Of a DNA stretch of 64,000 bases, positions 31,375 through 44,034 are shown in pieces. Numbering within the stretch: the first letter of the stretch is position 1; every line of letters begins with the position of its first letter. This DNA comes from Capitulum mitella (Eukaryota > Arthropoda > Thecostraca > Pollicipedomorpha > Pollicipedidae). The translations under genes and the position numbers were made by a program. Location: contig CP099841.1 of assembly GCA_030062745.1 (NCBI GenBank), positions 26,477,398 to 26,541,397 on the forward strand, given 5' to 3'. The notes under the pieces were generated by a model, which did not search any database, had not been told where the DNA came from, and worked only from the letters and a program-made list of their open reading frames with translations.

Positions 31375-33610
31375 TAGGGATGCACCGGATCGGGATTTTC
31401 GTGATCCGGCCGGATACCGGATATGCCGGACCGGGGTGCCGGATGTCCGGCCGGATATCGGATATTATGTTTGCCTATTGTTATTTACTATTTGTTGCTG
31501 AAAAATGAAACGGGAAAGATTGAGCAGAGAAAGAATGATCCCAAAAACGTAAAAATGTCATGAAAAATATTAATAATTTTTTAATCATTCCTCCTAACGC
31601 TCACAGTTATTGTGAGGTTTCCACATGTTTCATTGTAAAAAAGGACTAAAGAACACAGCGATCATAGCAGAACTCACCATCCCTGACTGTGGGCAAAGGC
31701 AAAGGCTCCAGAATACGCAGAATACCATTATGGTACCCTGGTAGACCAAGAATACCTGGCTTGATAAGCATTCTATACAAATACTAAGGTATGTCCATTG
31801 AAGTACATTATCCTTTAACCCGACACCGCCTGGGGGGTGTCAAAAAGGGCATCCCTCGGTTTTAATTGAATAACTTCGGAACAGCTTGAGTTAACCTGAC
31901 CAAATTTTCAGTATCTGTTCATCAATTAATTTTACATATTATGGCATCAGATCATTTTCATGCTAGTCAAGTCATGGAGATATGACGTTATAAGTAAACT
32001 CTTGCACATATGTTTCCGCCTTTTCTGGCGGTAATGCGAACATGCTTCGTTTTTTGAATATTATTCGCGAACATAATGCGTGAATTATTTGGATTTACGT
32101 TGGACACGATCCGCAAACGGATATACGACCGTCACACGTCAGCATTAGGGATCATGCTAGGTCACATGCATGATGACAGCTGGACTGATTTGCATTGTGG
32201 GTGATTGAAGTGGTTGTCGCTGACCTTCCCCATCATTAAAGCCAGACATGCAAATTTATATGCGCCTCTTGGCAAGGCCCACCAAACGCAACGTGAGGTC
32301 ATGTCAGGCCACGCCATAGGTAGATGTAAAAAAATGGAATGCAACATTCAACCGAAATAAATGAAGGTTGTTCGGTAGCAAACGAGAAAAAACAAATGAA
32401 GATCGTTCAGTAGCAGCAAAGAGCAATTCTTGTTCCTAGTTAGAAGAAGAAAAATGACTATACGTCCTGGTCTGGCTTGACCTGGACCCGATTAATGGCA
32501 GACAGAGAGGGTTTAATTATCACGAGATGTCGTCTCAGTTCTGTCCTTGAAGCAATCAAGAATCCCAGCGAATAATTATTGCTTTTTGGCAGGAAGAGTA
32601 ATGAAACATTATCTGACCTAACCTAGACTGACCTTGACCGGATGAAAGTCAAGTAATGCAAAACTAGTCATCAGAAAGTTTCACTTCCGTCGTTCTTGTT
32701 ACGTGGATCAAAACGGCTGCGAGTAGATATCGATCTTTCCTATGTAAAGTAAAACCATTATTTCACCTGAACTAAGCTGATCTTGACCTGACATTTCTTA
32801 ACACTTTGGCAAGCTTCTGATGCACAAAATCGTGACCTTACGTTCGATACCAAGCGGAAGGCTCTAAGGCCACTATTACCGATGATATGGTGTACGAACC
32901 GATGCCAGTTTTTTCGACGTTGTGTTGTGCGTTTACGTGACTTGTGACGTCATCAGTCACGTGCCCAGGGCGGACATAGTATTTTCTGAATCGCAATACT
33001 CAGGCTGTCGACTGGTGGTAGGCCGGCGCACGTCCAAAGGTTAGATCCCGAGATAGCAGTGGGTGCCTTTTTTGACACCCCCAGGCAGTCGCGGGCACAA
33101 AAACTCGCCAGGCGGTGCCGAGTTAATGCCTTTGTACAACAGTATTTGAGACAGATAAAAATGTCTGGAAAACGGAAAGATGATGTACCACATACTGGGC
33201 TGCTGAGTACATGTTAACTGTTGTTGCAGTGCTTTGAGCTTGAGTCCCACCATTGCAAATTATGTCTCAACCCTTCCGAATTAAGAAAAGTAGTGTTCCA
33301 GACAGGCCTTGGACTCAGTGGCCGCTGAGCGTCTCCAGGGATGGGCCGGCAGCCGATTTTTAAACTCTTTTCTCTATGCAGCGCCGTAAAGTTAATTCTA
33401 ATCAGTTACGTCGACAATCTAATATAACAAGGCACTTTGCTTCTGAGACGGTTTTGTAGGCAGACAGAACGTCTCGATTGGACACTCGAAGGCCAAATAT
33501 CCAGCAATATCCGGGCGGATCACAGAAATATCCGGCCGAATACCGGATATCGGATAACCTCAATTATTCGGCCGGATATCCGGCCAGACCGGATATCCGG
33601 TACATATCTA
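31375..33610. mobile_element. hAT-like non-autonomous element, split by a nested insertion
   Basis: The left end is tagggatgcaccggat; the right end, reverse-complemented, is tagatatgtaccggat (13 of 16 match). The flanking 8-mers gttacgcg (31,367-31,374) and gttacgtg (33,611-33,618) differ at one base, as an aged 8-bp target-site duplication of a hAT element would. Next to each end are arrays of ccggatat/ggccgga words (31,384-31,470 and 33,505-33,602). The two outer parts are separated by a complete TTAA element (31,815-33,126), a later insertion. No transposase was seen. Confidence 0.75.
31815..33126. mobile_element. piggyBac-like non-autonomous element, family 3 (nested)
   Basis: TTAA at 31,815-31,818 and 33,123-33,126. 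The left end is ttaacccgacaccgcctggg and the right end reads ttaactcggcaccgcctggc when reverse-complemented. Both ends are followed by gggggtgtcaaaaa(g)ggca words; on the right side about 25 extra bases separate terminus and word. No coding region. Several TGACCT/TGACCTTG words occur inside (for example near 32,470, 32,630 and 32,790). It lies within the hAT-like element and is therefore younger. Confidence 0.75.
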
Positions 33611-33729
33611 GTTACGTGTTCTTTTCCATTTCGCCGATCTCCTTGACGAAGGTGCATGCAAATCAAGGCCACCTCGGCTCTGGTGCGCCACTCGACGAAT
33701 CACACACTAGCAGGCACTGATCACGTGAT

Positions 33730-33909
33730 CATCCCGCTTCCTATTGGCTTGCGCTGGAGGTCAGTTGTAGAACCGCACGTGGCCGCAGCAGTGTTAAGTG
33801 AGCGGTAGGCAGAATGGTGGGAATTGTTATGCGCGCGTCGTGAATTGTTGGTGCGATTGATTCATCTTAGTATCCGGACAGACGAGGGATGGCAAGGCTG
33901 AAGGTAAGT
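33730..33909 (+). promoter_or_regulatory. Possible promoter and short first exon of an unidentified gene
   Basis: A compact run of promoter-like words (cacgtg at 33,722, inverted CCAAT attgg near 33,746) precedes an ATG at 33,889 that reads ATG GCA AGG CTG AAG and meets a strong splice-donor sequence, gtaagt, at 33,904-33,909. A first coding exon of only five codons is possible, but no downstream exon was recognised. Speculative. Confidence 0.2.
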
Positions 33910-34609
33910 GATACTCTACGTGCTTTTGAGGAGACTGATGTGTTTTGATGTGGGGTCGACATTCGTTCCTACACATGGCCACGTGGTTGGCGTACCGTGT
34001 CGCGGCGTTCGCCATGTTTGCGTGAACTGCTGACTCGCATTCAGAAACGAACTTGGTCAATTCCAGGTTACGTTATTGCTTCAAAACAAGGGAGCAAAGT
34101 TGGGGTCGACAGTAAGATTTTGACCGAACACTTACACTGAAGAACAGTCGTAATGTAGTCATTTTATGATATTTGAAGCGTGGTATTGATATGTACTACT
34201 TCCGCTTTCAGCCGAAAAAGCTTGCAACATGCATCATTTCACCCAAAACAGGGTCGTCACTGCCATCAGCTGCCAGACGCTCGCATGGGGATTTTTGATG
34301 TTTCTGCGTGAAATAACCTGTTAACGTGGCATCTCAGGGCTGAGTGGTGGTGGGTCGGACCCAAGGTCTGCTCCAGATTAATAAAAAAGGTTTGGGAACA
34401 ACTATATATAGTATAAATTGCCTTAAAAATGAAAATGTTAGCAGTGATATTGCATTATATTAAAAATATCCGAAGGTGAAAGGTCAGTTTGAAAGAAATA
34501 CATAAAACATTTGCTACAGAAATTTCGATACAAAATTGCAAGAAATTAGCAAACGAAATGAACAGTAAAGAAAAACAACCTCACCTAAAATCGCAACGTA
34601 GCGTAACGT

Positions 34610-34742
34610 AACCTAATCTAACCTAACCTAACCTAATCTAACTTAACCTAACCTAACCTAACCTAACCTAACCTAACCTAACCTAACATAATCCAACCTA
34701 ACCTGATCTAACCTTGAACCTAAACTAAACTAACCTAACCTA
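34610..34742. repeat. Interstitial telomere-type array, (CCTAA)n
   Basis: About 130 bases of cctaa units, perfect across about 34,645-34,687 and increasingly variant on both sides (cctaat, acttaa, acataatcc). Read on the other strand it is TTAGG, the usual arthropod telomere repeat. No evidence places it at a chromosome end, since ordinary sequence continues on both sides. Confidence 0.92.
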
Positions 34743-36544
34743 CACAGCCTTTATTTAGAGACTACCTAATACTGCGTTTCGCGCAACTTCTTTATTCGAC
34801 AGAGCCAAGTCCGATCATATCGTTTATCGGGTCCGGTCTAGTACCATATACCGCGCCTGCGGCGCGGGGCTGCGCCTTCAACGCAATATTTCTGTCCTTT
34901 ATTTCTAGGTACATCCAGGATGAAACAGTTCCCCCCCCCCCGCCCTTAACGATGGAGCATTCCGTATAATAATAATTGTGCCAATTATTGCGACGATCTG
35001 TATGATCGTATAGCATAATATTGATAATGGTCATGTACGAAACATAATAATAATAATCACTAATCATGATCATCGTCACCATCATAATCAGTAAAAATAA
35101 AAATAATAATATCATCATCATCATCATATGAAATGATTATAATAGTCATAATAAATATAGTTAAAGTAATAATAATAATATCAATCGTAACAATAATATA
35201 ACAACATAATTATGTAGTAATACCCCCACTCAAAACCCCGGTTTGCATCGACTTCCCTGTATAGGGCATCTCTAGTCGCCGGGAGGCATAAAATGCTGTA
35301 ATGTAATTATACTGATATATTTCCAAGGCGCAAATGTAGTGCCACCAAGGTTATTGACACGGGATGTGTGAAGACCCTGAAGACATCTTCAAGTGTTCAG
35401 ATATCAGGTGTTGAGATATCCTAACAATCATCTTATACAATAATATAACGATATAATAATTCGGCAGTTGCATTAAGTTCAGTTTGTGGCAACGTAATGA
35501 AAAATGAAATAACCTTTACCTTGGTGGTACTCGGTGGTGCTACATTTGCGCCGTGGAATGTTTACCGCCAGCCGACCCCAGCACAGTAGTACTGTGTTGT
35601 ACGTTAGCCTTACGATTTTGTTGTTATTTTTTAGAAATTCAGGCTTTCAGAGGTATGATTACAAACAGGATGATACGTTCTTTCTGTCTGGTTCTGGTGG
35701 CAATCACATAAAAACTTGTGTGGGATTTTGTCAGTCGGAGGCTTATCTTTGGGCAAGGTTGGTTTGAGATAACAATAAACGGAAATACGATCTTGCTGCG
35801 GAACACAGTTTAGAATCAAATGGTAGCTTTCCAGTTTACTTAAGAAGGTGCAGGATTTTACGAGATCCGAAGGATGACGATACGGAACGCTGCAAAATTG
35901 TTAAAAACCTGAACGTTGCACCAAAAGATGATGCACAGAAACGAAGCGCGGTTGTTATGGTGTGTCTGAGCACATTTAGGAAAACTTAGCTTAGTAAAAA
36001 GGCGTCCGCGGATAAATAAGCATAATCATCAGCTATACAGAAGAAGGCCACATTTCCCAGGATCGTGCCTGGGCTCAGGATATTTCCATATTCCTTCTGC
36101 GTGAACTTTCTAGCTTTCACATTTCCGTAATGCCATGCGTGAAAAACAGACATGTGCTTCACGCACTTGTCATTGAATAGTCTGCCTCGATTCATCGTGA
36201 CGTTTCCCGTGCGCTGTTTGCAGCGCAAACGCCTCCAATTACGCTGATCCATGCGGCCAGTACTCGCTTGACCGGCAGACGGCTAGGGAAAGGGGGCGAA
36301 ATCGATTTGCCCTCACAGGAGCGCAAGAAATCAGTTTGTGCAGGTCGACGAACACAGCTAGAAACAGAAAAGGATTGCAGTTGTGCCCGTCCAGCTTGCC
36401 GTCAAGATCTTTGCATTAAACTTCAGTGTAACATGTTTTGAAGAATGGAGGAAATAGATGAGATGTGCATTGGAGAATTTTCTAAAATTTTGCCTCATTG
36501 CCCAAGATTCAAAGAACGGTGGCGATTTCCCAAACTTTGGCAAT
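34743..36544. other. Intergenic; AT-rich simple repeats, no gene
   Basis: A C-run lies at about 34,930-34,940, and aat/tca trinucleotide-rich sequence at about 35,035-35,215. Open frames on both strands after 35.5 kb match nothing I recognise. Confidence 0.5.
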
Positions 36545-36853
36545 CACCGGCGCAACCAGAGGGGGGGGGGGGGCCTGGGCCTGCCGCCAAGATGAATATC
36601 GGAAAAAAGCAAGGAAATTGCTGACCTAAGCGAGCCCTTAAGCCCCCATTTTTCCTGTTTAACAGCACGGATGCAGCAAGCAAGGTGTCCCGCCATGCTC
36701 CATTTACGGGAAGGCGTACCGGTGATCATAAGGAGTCTTCGTAGCGAAACCCATTGCACATCGTCTTCCCAGCGGGCGGTTTTCGTATGATTTCGGTTTT
36801 CACTGAGCCCCCCCCCCCCCACCGCCGTCAAGAAAATCATGGCTGCGCCACTG
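36545..36853. mobile_element. Short element with cagtggcgcagcca-type ends (MITE)
   Basis: The left end reads caccggcgcaacca followed by a G-run; the right end, reverse-complemented, reads cagtggcgcagcca followed, after a short spacer, by a G-run. This gives a 309-bp sequence with terminal inverted repeats of the kind common in hAT-like short elements. A clear target-site duplication was not found. It has no coding capacity. A different element with similar ends lies at 54,168-54,492. Confidence 0.5.
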
Positions 36854-37589
36854 CTGTAACTGATGTTTGTTGGTTTATGAACGCGGCCGTGATCATGACA
36901 GGGGTCCTGTTGATGACTGCCGGTAATGCTAGTGGGAAGTAGATTCTTGCATCAGCCTTTGACGTAGGCTGCCAGGGAATTTTGAGTGAGTATGGTATAC
37001 CAACCGTCCTGGACATTAGCCGTGCAAAATCTTGTGTACGGTGGGTATATATCTACCTAACCTGTGACCATTTCAAAAGGCGTACGAAATTTCATGAAAA
37101 TGTCGCATTAACTGCAAACTGAATTTTCGCTTAAGAAAAGATGCTTTTCTGCTAACATTGCACTTCACAAATTAAAACAAAAGAGCCCCTTCCCCTCATC
37201 TGGGCATGAGTCCCGCATCTGCATCCACGTCTGCTGACTGTCCTGCAACTTGGATCAAAATCTTGGTTTTTAAAAAATCTGATCTTACCTCACTTGGGCG
37301 TAGCGAACAGATTTGACTCGCAGGGCGGATGGGGTCATTGTTTTTCTGGCACCACAGAAAAACTGTGAATTTCGCATGGCTGATTATGTATCTTATGCCC
37401 ATCTTTTGGAAAGAGTTGCCCCAAGCTCATGTCAGATCACTGAGCTATGACATCTCTGAAGGGTCGCAGAATGAATACTGCGCCAAATGTCTCTTTCTTG
37501 TCATTTAAAGGCAGCAGTTGGGAATGAATGAGACATTTAAGTAGGCACCGGAGATCCGGTCCAGCCGAATATCCGACACGATGTTAGAG
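36854..37589. other. Intergenic, no supported gene
   Basis: No gene recognised. A few ccgaatatccg words near 37,550-37,600 recall the ends of the hAT-like element at 31.4-33.6 kb but no boundaries could be set. Confidence 0.45.
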
Positions 37590-38290
37590 ATTATCCGACA
37601 TTTGGTATCAAGTACGATGCTGGGCATTGAATGGAAACATGCATGTAGAAAACTCGATGTCACCTTCCAACTTTATGCTATGATGCTGCTCTAACCATTT
37701 TCTCACCAGTCACCCCTCCAACTTGTTTACAGACAATGTTCCACCATGACACGTATTTTTCACTGAGGCAGTGTTGTAGCGTTGTCAGTGTTGTAGGCTG
37801 TAGTCATTGAGGTCTATCTCGGCTGTAGGTTATGTCCAAAAACTACACTTATGGAGGTTCGAAGCGATTTTCAACCGTTTTCCTTCCGTCGTACACGGCC
37901 GTGTCCTACCTATTGCTGCTATAGTCATTGTTCTGTTTACAGCTATTACCTGACGAGTGCGTGCATTCATTGGCCTGCCCAGTCCCATACGGCACCGCAC
38001 CGACAGATGTGTGTCCAAGGTAGTTCGTAATTAGACACTTTGTAACGCCTCTAGAATTTTTTTTTTCAGAAATTACAGGATGATTTTTGTTACATAGTGG
38101 TACCATGTAAACTGAGAATCACAAACACTGACAAATGTCATCTTGGCTCAAGCAAGATTGCTCTTCAAACAAAAGTCAGATCGCCTCGGAAGGCGTTAGT
38201 TTGGAACGAAGAATAACACACATTTGTTCTGTTTTCTTATATGTATGTCATTGGCCAATCACCCTTTTCTCGTTATTTAATACACTCTGT

Positions 38291-39946
38291 CTAACATGGT
38301 GTGCTACTGTGGCCTTCATCAGAGGTGGCTGTTACCGGCTGACACTCCACGTCCGCCACCGTCTCTGGCAAAGGCTTCCCCTTCGTTTCAGGCAGCAGCA
38401 GGGTGACGAGGCAGGCTAGAAGCGCACACACGCCGAACACGGCCGCCGGCGCACTCTCGTGCAGCTCGCTAACTAGGTCCACCACGAACGGAGAGACGGC
38501 GGCGCCCAACCGAATTGGGATCTGCTGCACCGAGGACGCCAGCACACGCATTCGAGTCGGCATACTTTCGGACAATAAAATACCCGCCGAATCGAAGCTC
38601 AAAGCCACGCCAAACTTGCCTATCAGGCCCAGGATCAGCCGATAAGTGGCGTTTTTCTTGACAAAGACCAGAAGCATTGCGGCGGCAGTCACAAATAAGT
38701 ACAATACCTGCGATGCTCTGCGGCCGATGTGGTCAAACAAAATGAAGCCAAGACCAGCAGGCAGGTCAGAGGGGCCAGACAGCGCCGCTGCCAGGTGCGG
38801 GCTCGTGCTTAGCTGGGCTGTGTCAAACGCGATGCCGAAGAAGGAGCCGGAGATGACAAAGTAGTTGAAGGCCAAGGCTAGCGTGTAGCGACGCATGCGT
38901 GGCGTCATTACAAGCCGCAGAGCTCTTTGCACGAATCCCTCGTTGTTGTCACCCTTAAACTCCGCTTCCCGTGCCAGTTGACCTTCCCTCACCTCAGTCA
39001 TCGCTTTCAGTACTTCTTCTTCTGGCGGCACTTGACGGCCATTCCAGCGCGCCCCTCTCTTCAGCACCTCGTACGCCTCGGACAGTTTGCCGTTGACCAC
39101 CAGCCAACGTGGGGACTCAGGCAGCAACCAAAAGTGAAACAGGAAGGTTAAGTTTGGCACTGCTAAGGCTAACTGCAACAGCTACCACGTGCGGATGCCA
39201 TAGGACGCAAGCGCCACCAGGCGGGTGCCAGTGGCGAACGTCATTGCGCTTATAATTGCAAATTTCGCTCGATGCGTATAGTCGACAAGTTCCGCCAGTA
39301 TCGCGTAGAAGTTATTTATCATTGACGCCATAGCGACGCCCATGAAGAAGCGGATAGCGGCATAGGCAGAATAACTAGTGACGAATACAGCGGCGAAGGC
39401 GCAGACGTTCAGCATCAGCGTGAATGGCAGAAAGACTGGCCGTCGTCCGAAACGATCCCCCAGTTGTCCGCTGATGGATGTGCCCACCAGTCCGCCGATC
39501 ATCAGCAACGACTGCAGCATCGACAGCATCGGCTTGCGATCACACACCAGGTTCCATTCGGTCACCACCGTCGACTCGTACACAGACTGGTCGAACGCCC
39601 AACGCGAGCAGGCTGCTGTCGAGTTGATTCGGTGGCAGCGCGGTGTGTCCGAAGGCAGTGACGCGAACGTGGCGTTCTCGTCGAATCCGTCGGCGCACTT
39701 GAATTCGGGCGTCGCTGCGATAAACATCATCGACATTTCAAAACTGGGAAAGATTATCCACATCACAGACATGTAGGTGATTGTCAGTATTTGCCACCGT
39801 CCAGTGCCGCAGTACCGTTCCAGGATGTCTTCGAAGTTGATGTCGTTCTTCCCCACAACGCTGCCACTCCCGGTTGTCGGCAGAGTCTTCATCTCCTGCT
39901 CGTTGCCGGCCGGAGCGCCTTTGCTGTTCTCCTTCGCAACCGACAT
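38291..39946 (-). pseudogene. SLC22-family transporter with one internal stop (gene 3)
   Basis: Full-length, intronless paralogue of genes 1, 2 and 4: start MSVAKENSKG at 39,946, then FEDILERYCGTGRWQ, SGQLGDRFGRRP, LPESPRWL, a second-half repeat, SESMPTRMR and LPETKGKPLPETVAD. At 39,182-39,184 the codon for the conserved Trp of the TRWLLQLALAVP segment is TAG, about codon 255, just before the sixth membrane segment. The frame is otherwise unbroken, so the lesion is one G-to-A change on the coding strand. A second difference from copy B (GAG to TAG) ends the protein about five codons early. About 650 bp of upstream sequence present at gene 4 is missing here. Probably a recent pseudogene; a truncated or readthrough product cannot be excluded. 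Confidence 0.85.
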
Positions 39947-39998
39947 CTGCTGTTGCTCAACACACACCCGCCCAACACGCGCTCAGTGCGTATTTCAT

Positions 39999-42503
39999 GT
40001 GATCATGTGATCAACGTATTATAGCTCACGTTATGTGAGCGCCGGTGATAATTTTCACTCCTTGTTCAAAAACTTAAGGAGCATGCACGTGTCACGTGTG
40101 AGATTGGATCGAGCGCTTTTATTGACTGTAGTATTCAGCTGTTGAGGTGATGTTCCCGTAGGTTGTTAAAGCGGAATTCAAGTACTGAAAGATAAAGAAA
40201 GGCTAGACTTGCGATACATGGTTGCAGTCGTTGTCATCGTGATACATTTATCGTTATTTGTTATCCTAACTTTAGCAGACCCCAGTCGGTCGAAAATGTA
40301 ATCAATGATTTAACCAAGTATGAACCAAAAACGAGTGAAGGCGACATAAATGTGTACGTATTGAGGGTAGGGTGGCGTGCATTGGGTCAAGAGCAAATTT
40401 TAGATGGCGTTGTCCTGGTCTCATTTATCTTGACGCTTTCGGTTTCCAAAGTCATCTTCATTATTTCATGTTATGTTGGAGTTAAAACTCGGAAAAACAT
40501 GACCGCCAGGGAAACTGAAAAGTAACGTCATATGTATTTAGGAGGAGGTGGAAGAGTCTAAACGAAGGAGTGCAGGCTATGGTTTTAAGTATTAATGACT
40601 TGGGTGCAAGGATCGGCGTGCGTTGTGATAACGGAGCGGCATACTGCCAGCCAATGCCCTATATATAAGGCATAGCGACTGCGCACTTCGACTTGTATCT
40701 GTGACGACACTGACCCACAACCTAAAATACCGCGATTCTGGTGGACTGAAATGCTACAATCAACTGTTCATACAATGTCCGCAATCTGAAAACCGGAAAT
40801 AAGAAAATGGAAAAATGCGCGATCTCCGTTGCTAAAATTAGTTCAGGTGCACCCTGTCATGGCGTATAGTAAAGTCTAAATCCTGCGATATTTTTTTCCA
40901 CGTGCTTGCACTTTTTATGCTTGTACTTTTTACCAAGGCGCAGCTGTAAACTATGACAACAGAAAGTTATGCTTCCACTCAGGAGAACTTTTTAGAGGAT
41001 ATTAGATAAACCTGGAAGAGATGTGGTTTGATGAAATTTTGAATCTCATCAATTAAATCCAAGTTGGAATTACCCTATTTGAAATATTGCCGTGAGTTTG
41101 TTGAGAGCGCTGTAACATTCTGCATTTAGTTGCATTTATTAGTATGCAGTCTTTGGAAACACGCGATTGAGAAATTATGATCAGGCGACAGTCGTTTGTT
41201 AAGTTATATCAATTGCTTCAAGCCTTTACGGTGTTTCCTACACGATGTTATGCAAATGCATCAGTGACGTCCACACTTGAGTCCAACTTGGGTCATGATG
41301 ATCTTTTGTGAAATTCATGAATTCAGGCCACTGATCCGAGAGCGGCGGAACGTGTTGCGACAAGTAGGGGGAGCCATTTCTTTTCGAGCCATTTCTTTCC
41401 ATGCAACACCAAAAGGTTAATGTTGGCTTTCGCCAGTTAAGGGGCCCTTTGCCCCCGTTTCCCGTCTCCCCCACCCCACCCCGCTTCTGCTGCTACTACT
41501 CTTACATACACTGGCCTCACACTTGTCAAGTAGTTGGAGGCGCCTGTTTCCACAGCCACATTAGCTCTTCCCTATGCAATGTCAGACGTCACTCTGGGCT
41601 CCGCAGCACTACTAAAGGGAAGAGCGGGAAAGTTGATCACTTTTAACTCTGAAATCCCTCTCGTGTTTTGTACTGAAGATAGGACTTTGAGCCATATACC
41701 TACAGATAGTCATGCCCTTTTCTCTTCAGCAAAAAATTTTGTTAGAGAAGTGTTGCAGAACACAGATTAATCTCTACGCAAGTAACTGTTCAACTGGCCC
41801 ATTCCCAATGATACAACCTTCCCCTTCTTTGGGGTTAATTGTACCAAATGATGGGATGAAGTTTATCAGAATGACTTTACCAATTATCCTGGTAATCAGG
41901 AGTAAGCTAACATGATGAGCAGGATAAAACAAATTTATTGGGTGCCCATATAGGTAACATGACTGAACAAAGGACATTGTTGGATCGGTAATGAGTCACG
42001 TATTTACATCTTTATCATGCGGCAACAGTCAAGTTTATCTGACTTGGATATTAGTTGAAACATTCAGTAAGAATAGCCTTATCTGCACTGAGTTTGATGT
42101 ATCGTAGGTCAGAATAAATCGTCGAACCATCGGTGGTCCATGATGGTTCACTTCATGTATGTCTTTTCTTACAGGAAAATTGTGTTTACAACTGGTGTTG
42201 TGTGTTAATTGATTGCAGTTATTTGTGGATCCTACCCCTTGCGATTGTGGCAATCAATAACAATTAATAGCAAGTAATGGAAAGAAATACCCTAAAATTG
42301 TGGGAAGGAGTAACACGGACATCTAAATGTCTGTGTTAGTCTAAAATCCATTCAGTAATGTCAGGCATAAGTTGGGTTTTCATTTTTGTAAATACAACTG
42401 TGTCCATGCAGCTGATGTCTGGAATAACATCTTGAAATATGACCCAGTGGTCCAAAACAGTCCTGACATTTTAAATTGATATATAGAATACTGCCGGTGT
42501 ACG

Positions 42504-42504
<1 letters not shown>
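39999..42504. other. Duplicated intergenic DNA, no gene (copy A)
   Basis: Matches 54,699-57,284 in copy B. Short open frames at 41.4-41.9 kb recur in the other copy, but with frame changes between the copies and no recognised motif, so coding is not supported. Confidence 0.5.
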
Positions 42505-42538
<34 letters not shown>

Positions 42539-42540
42539 GG

Positions 42541-42599
<59 letters not shown>
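42505..42599. repeat. (ATC)n microsatellite
   Basis: About 95 bases of tca/atc units with one interruption (atggtc). The copy B counterpart at 57,285-57,326 is less than half as long. Poly-Met and poly-His open frames across it are artefacts. Confidence 0.95.
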
Positions 42600-42857
42600 T
42601 TCCCGGTTTGCGATCAAGACGTTGTTTCATTGTCTGCGTAGAAACCGTGTCAGGCGTGTCGTGTATGCCTTGTATTACATTGTCGATGTAACTGACAGTT
42701 CCAAGTTCTGCTTCAGCAACGCTTTTCCTTCTTAGTTTGGAAGAGAACATATTTTGCAGCAGTGGGACTGAAGCTCGAAACAGTAAAATAATAGTCCGCA
42801 TGTGCTCAGCAGCCTTTTTGTGGTGCATTATCTTCCCGTTTTTCCAAACATTTTACT

Positions 42858-44034
42858 TTAACCCGTGCACGACCGTCGGTCGGTTTTGAACATGGGCGAC
42901 TGGGGGGGGGGCAGTTGGCCGCCCCCCCCTGTAACTCACGAACGGTTGGCCGCACAATAAAAATAAGCATACCGTTGGAAACCTTGTGGCGAGTAGAGCT
43001 GGAAACTGGTCTCATTTTTAGTTTTAGATAATATGTTAGCAATTTAGCCCTGTATATGTTTTCTCATAGCCGACTGCATGAGATCGAGAAATGGCCTGAA
43101 TCTCAAGGGCGGGACTAAAAACGCATAGGTAAAGGCACCAGCGCACATGTAAAGGTCTGCGGATGCCGATATACGTCTAATTTTCCAGATTTCTTCATTA
43201 TATATACGCCGAAACGTTGAGTTAAAAACACAATGCTCGCGCCGGGAACTAATTTTAGCGTTCATTTATTTTCGCGAGAAAAGACTATGTAAGTTTTATT
43301 GATCTTAGTGCTTCTTATAATGGTTTTGATGTTTAAATTTTGGAAAAAATTCGTTAGTTACCAATCTGCGCAATTGGCGGAGCTTTATTCGCGAGAGCCT
43401 GTTTATTTCCAAAATATGCTATTTTTCAAACTTTTTGAGGTTGCTGATATTACTTACGTCTGTGCAAGCTATTTCTGCCATTTTCTACCCATTCTGAGTA
43501 ATTCATCACCGATTTTGACGGTGGTACATTTTGGCTCACTACAGTTGTTCGTGATCTGGCCTCAGGTCAATGGCTGAAGTCATTGATACTTTGTCCAATG
43601 ACGGTAACTAGATGTTTGCTGCACTCCACACTAAAAATGTTATGAAATATTACGCCAGTTTTCCGAAAAACGACGACACGTGTTAAAAATGGGCTTGACC
43701 TTCGGTCAATTACCCGGAAAATTCCGAAACATCCGAGATAGCAGATTTGTTGCATTTATCACGATCACTAATCCCTGGAAGTATTATTGAGATATCTTGC
43801 TTTGCGAAAAAGTTACAGGGCGCTAGACTTTTTTGGACATAGGTATGTTTGGCCTGACCTAAGTTAGACACCTTGTCTAACCTGAGATCAAAATTTCGAC
43901 ACGAGATGTAAAATTGATGAAGCAAAAGGTACACGGAGCTTCGTGGCTCTGTGTTTGTTCGCTCTCTCGGAATCCCAGAAAAACCTGCGGGGGGGTGGCA
44001 GTCAGCTGCCCCCCCCCGGGCTGGGACGGGTTAA
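42858..44034. mobile_element. piggyBac-like non-autonomous element, family 1 (copy 2)
   Basis: TTAA at 42,858-42,861 and 44,031-44,034, with ends ttaacccgtgcacgaccgtc and, reverse-complemented, ttaacccgtcccagcccggg, then G-runs and cagttgg/cagctg words. Closely similar to 15,610-16,794 throughout and located at the same place in the duplicated unit as 57,592-58,774, so it inserted before the duplication. Confidence 0.82.

Noticed and set aside
42380..42691. Open frames encoding runs of Met and of His across the ATC repeat
   Set aside because: They are translations of a trinucleotide microsatellite in different frames; the copy B array has a different length.
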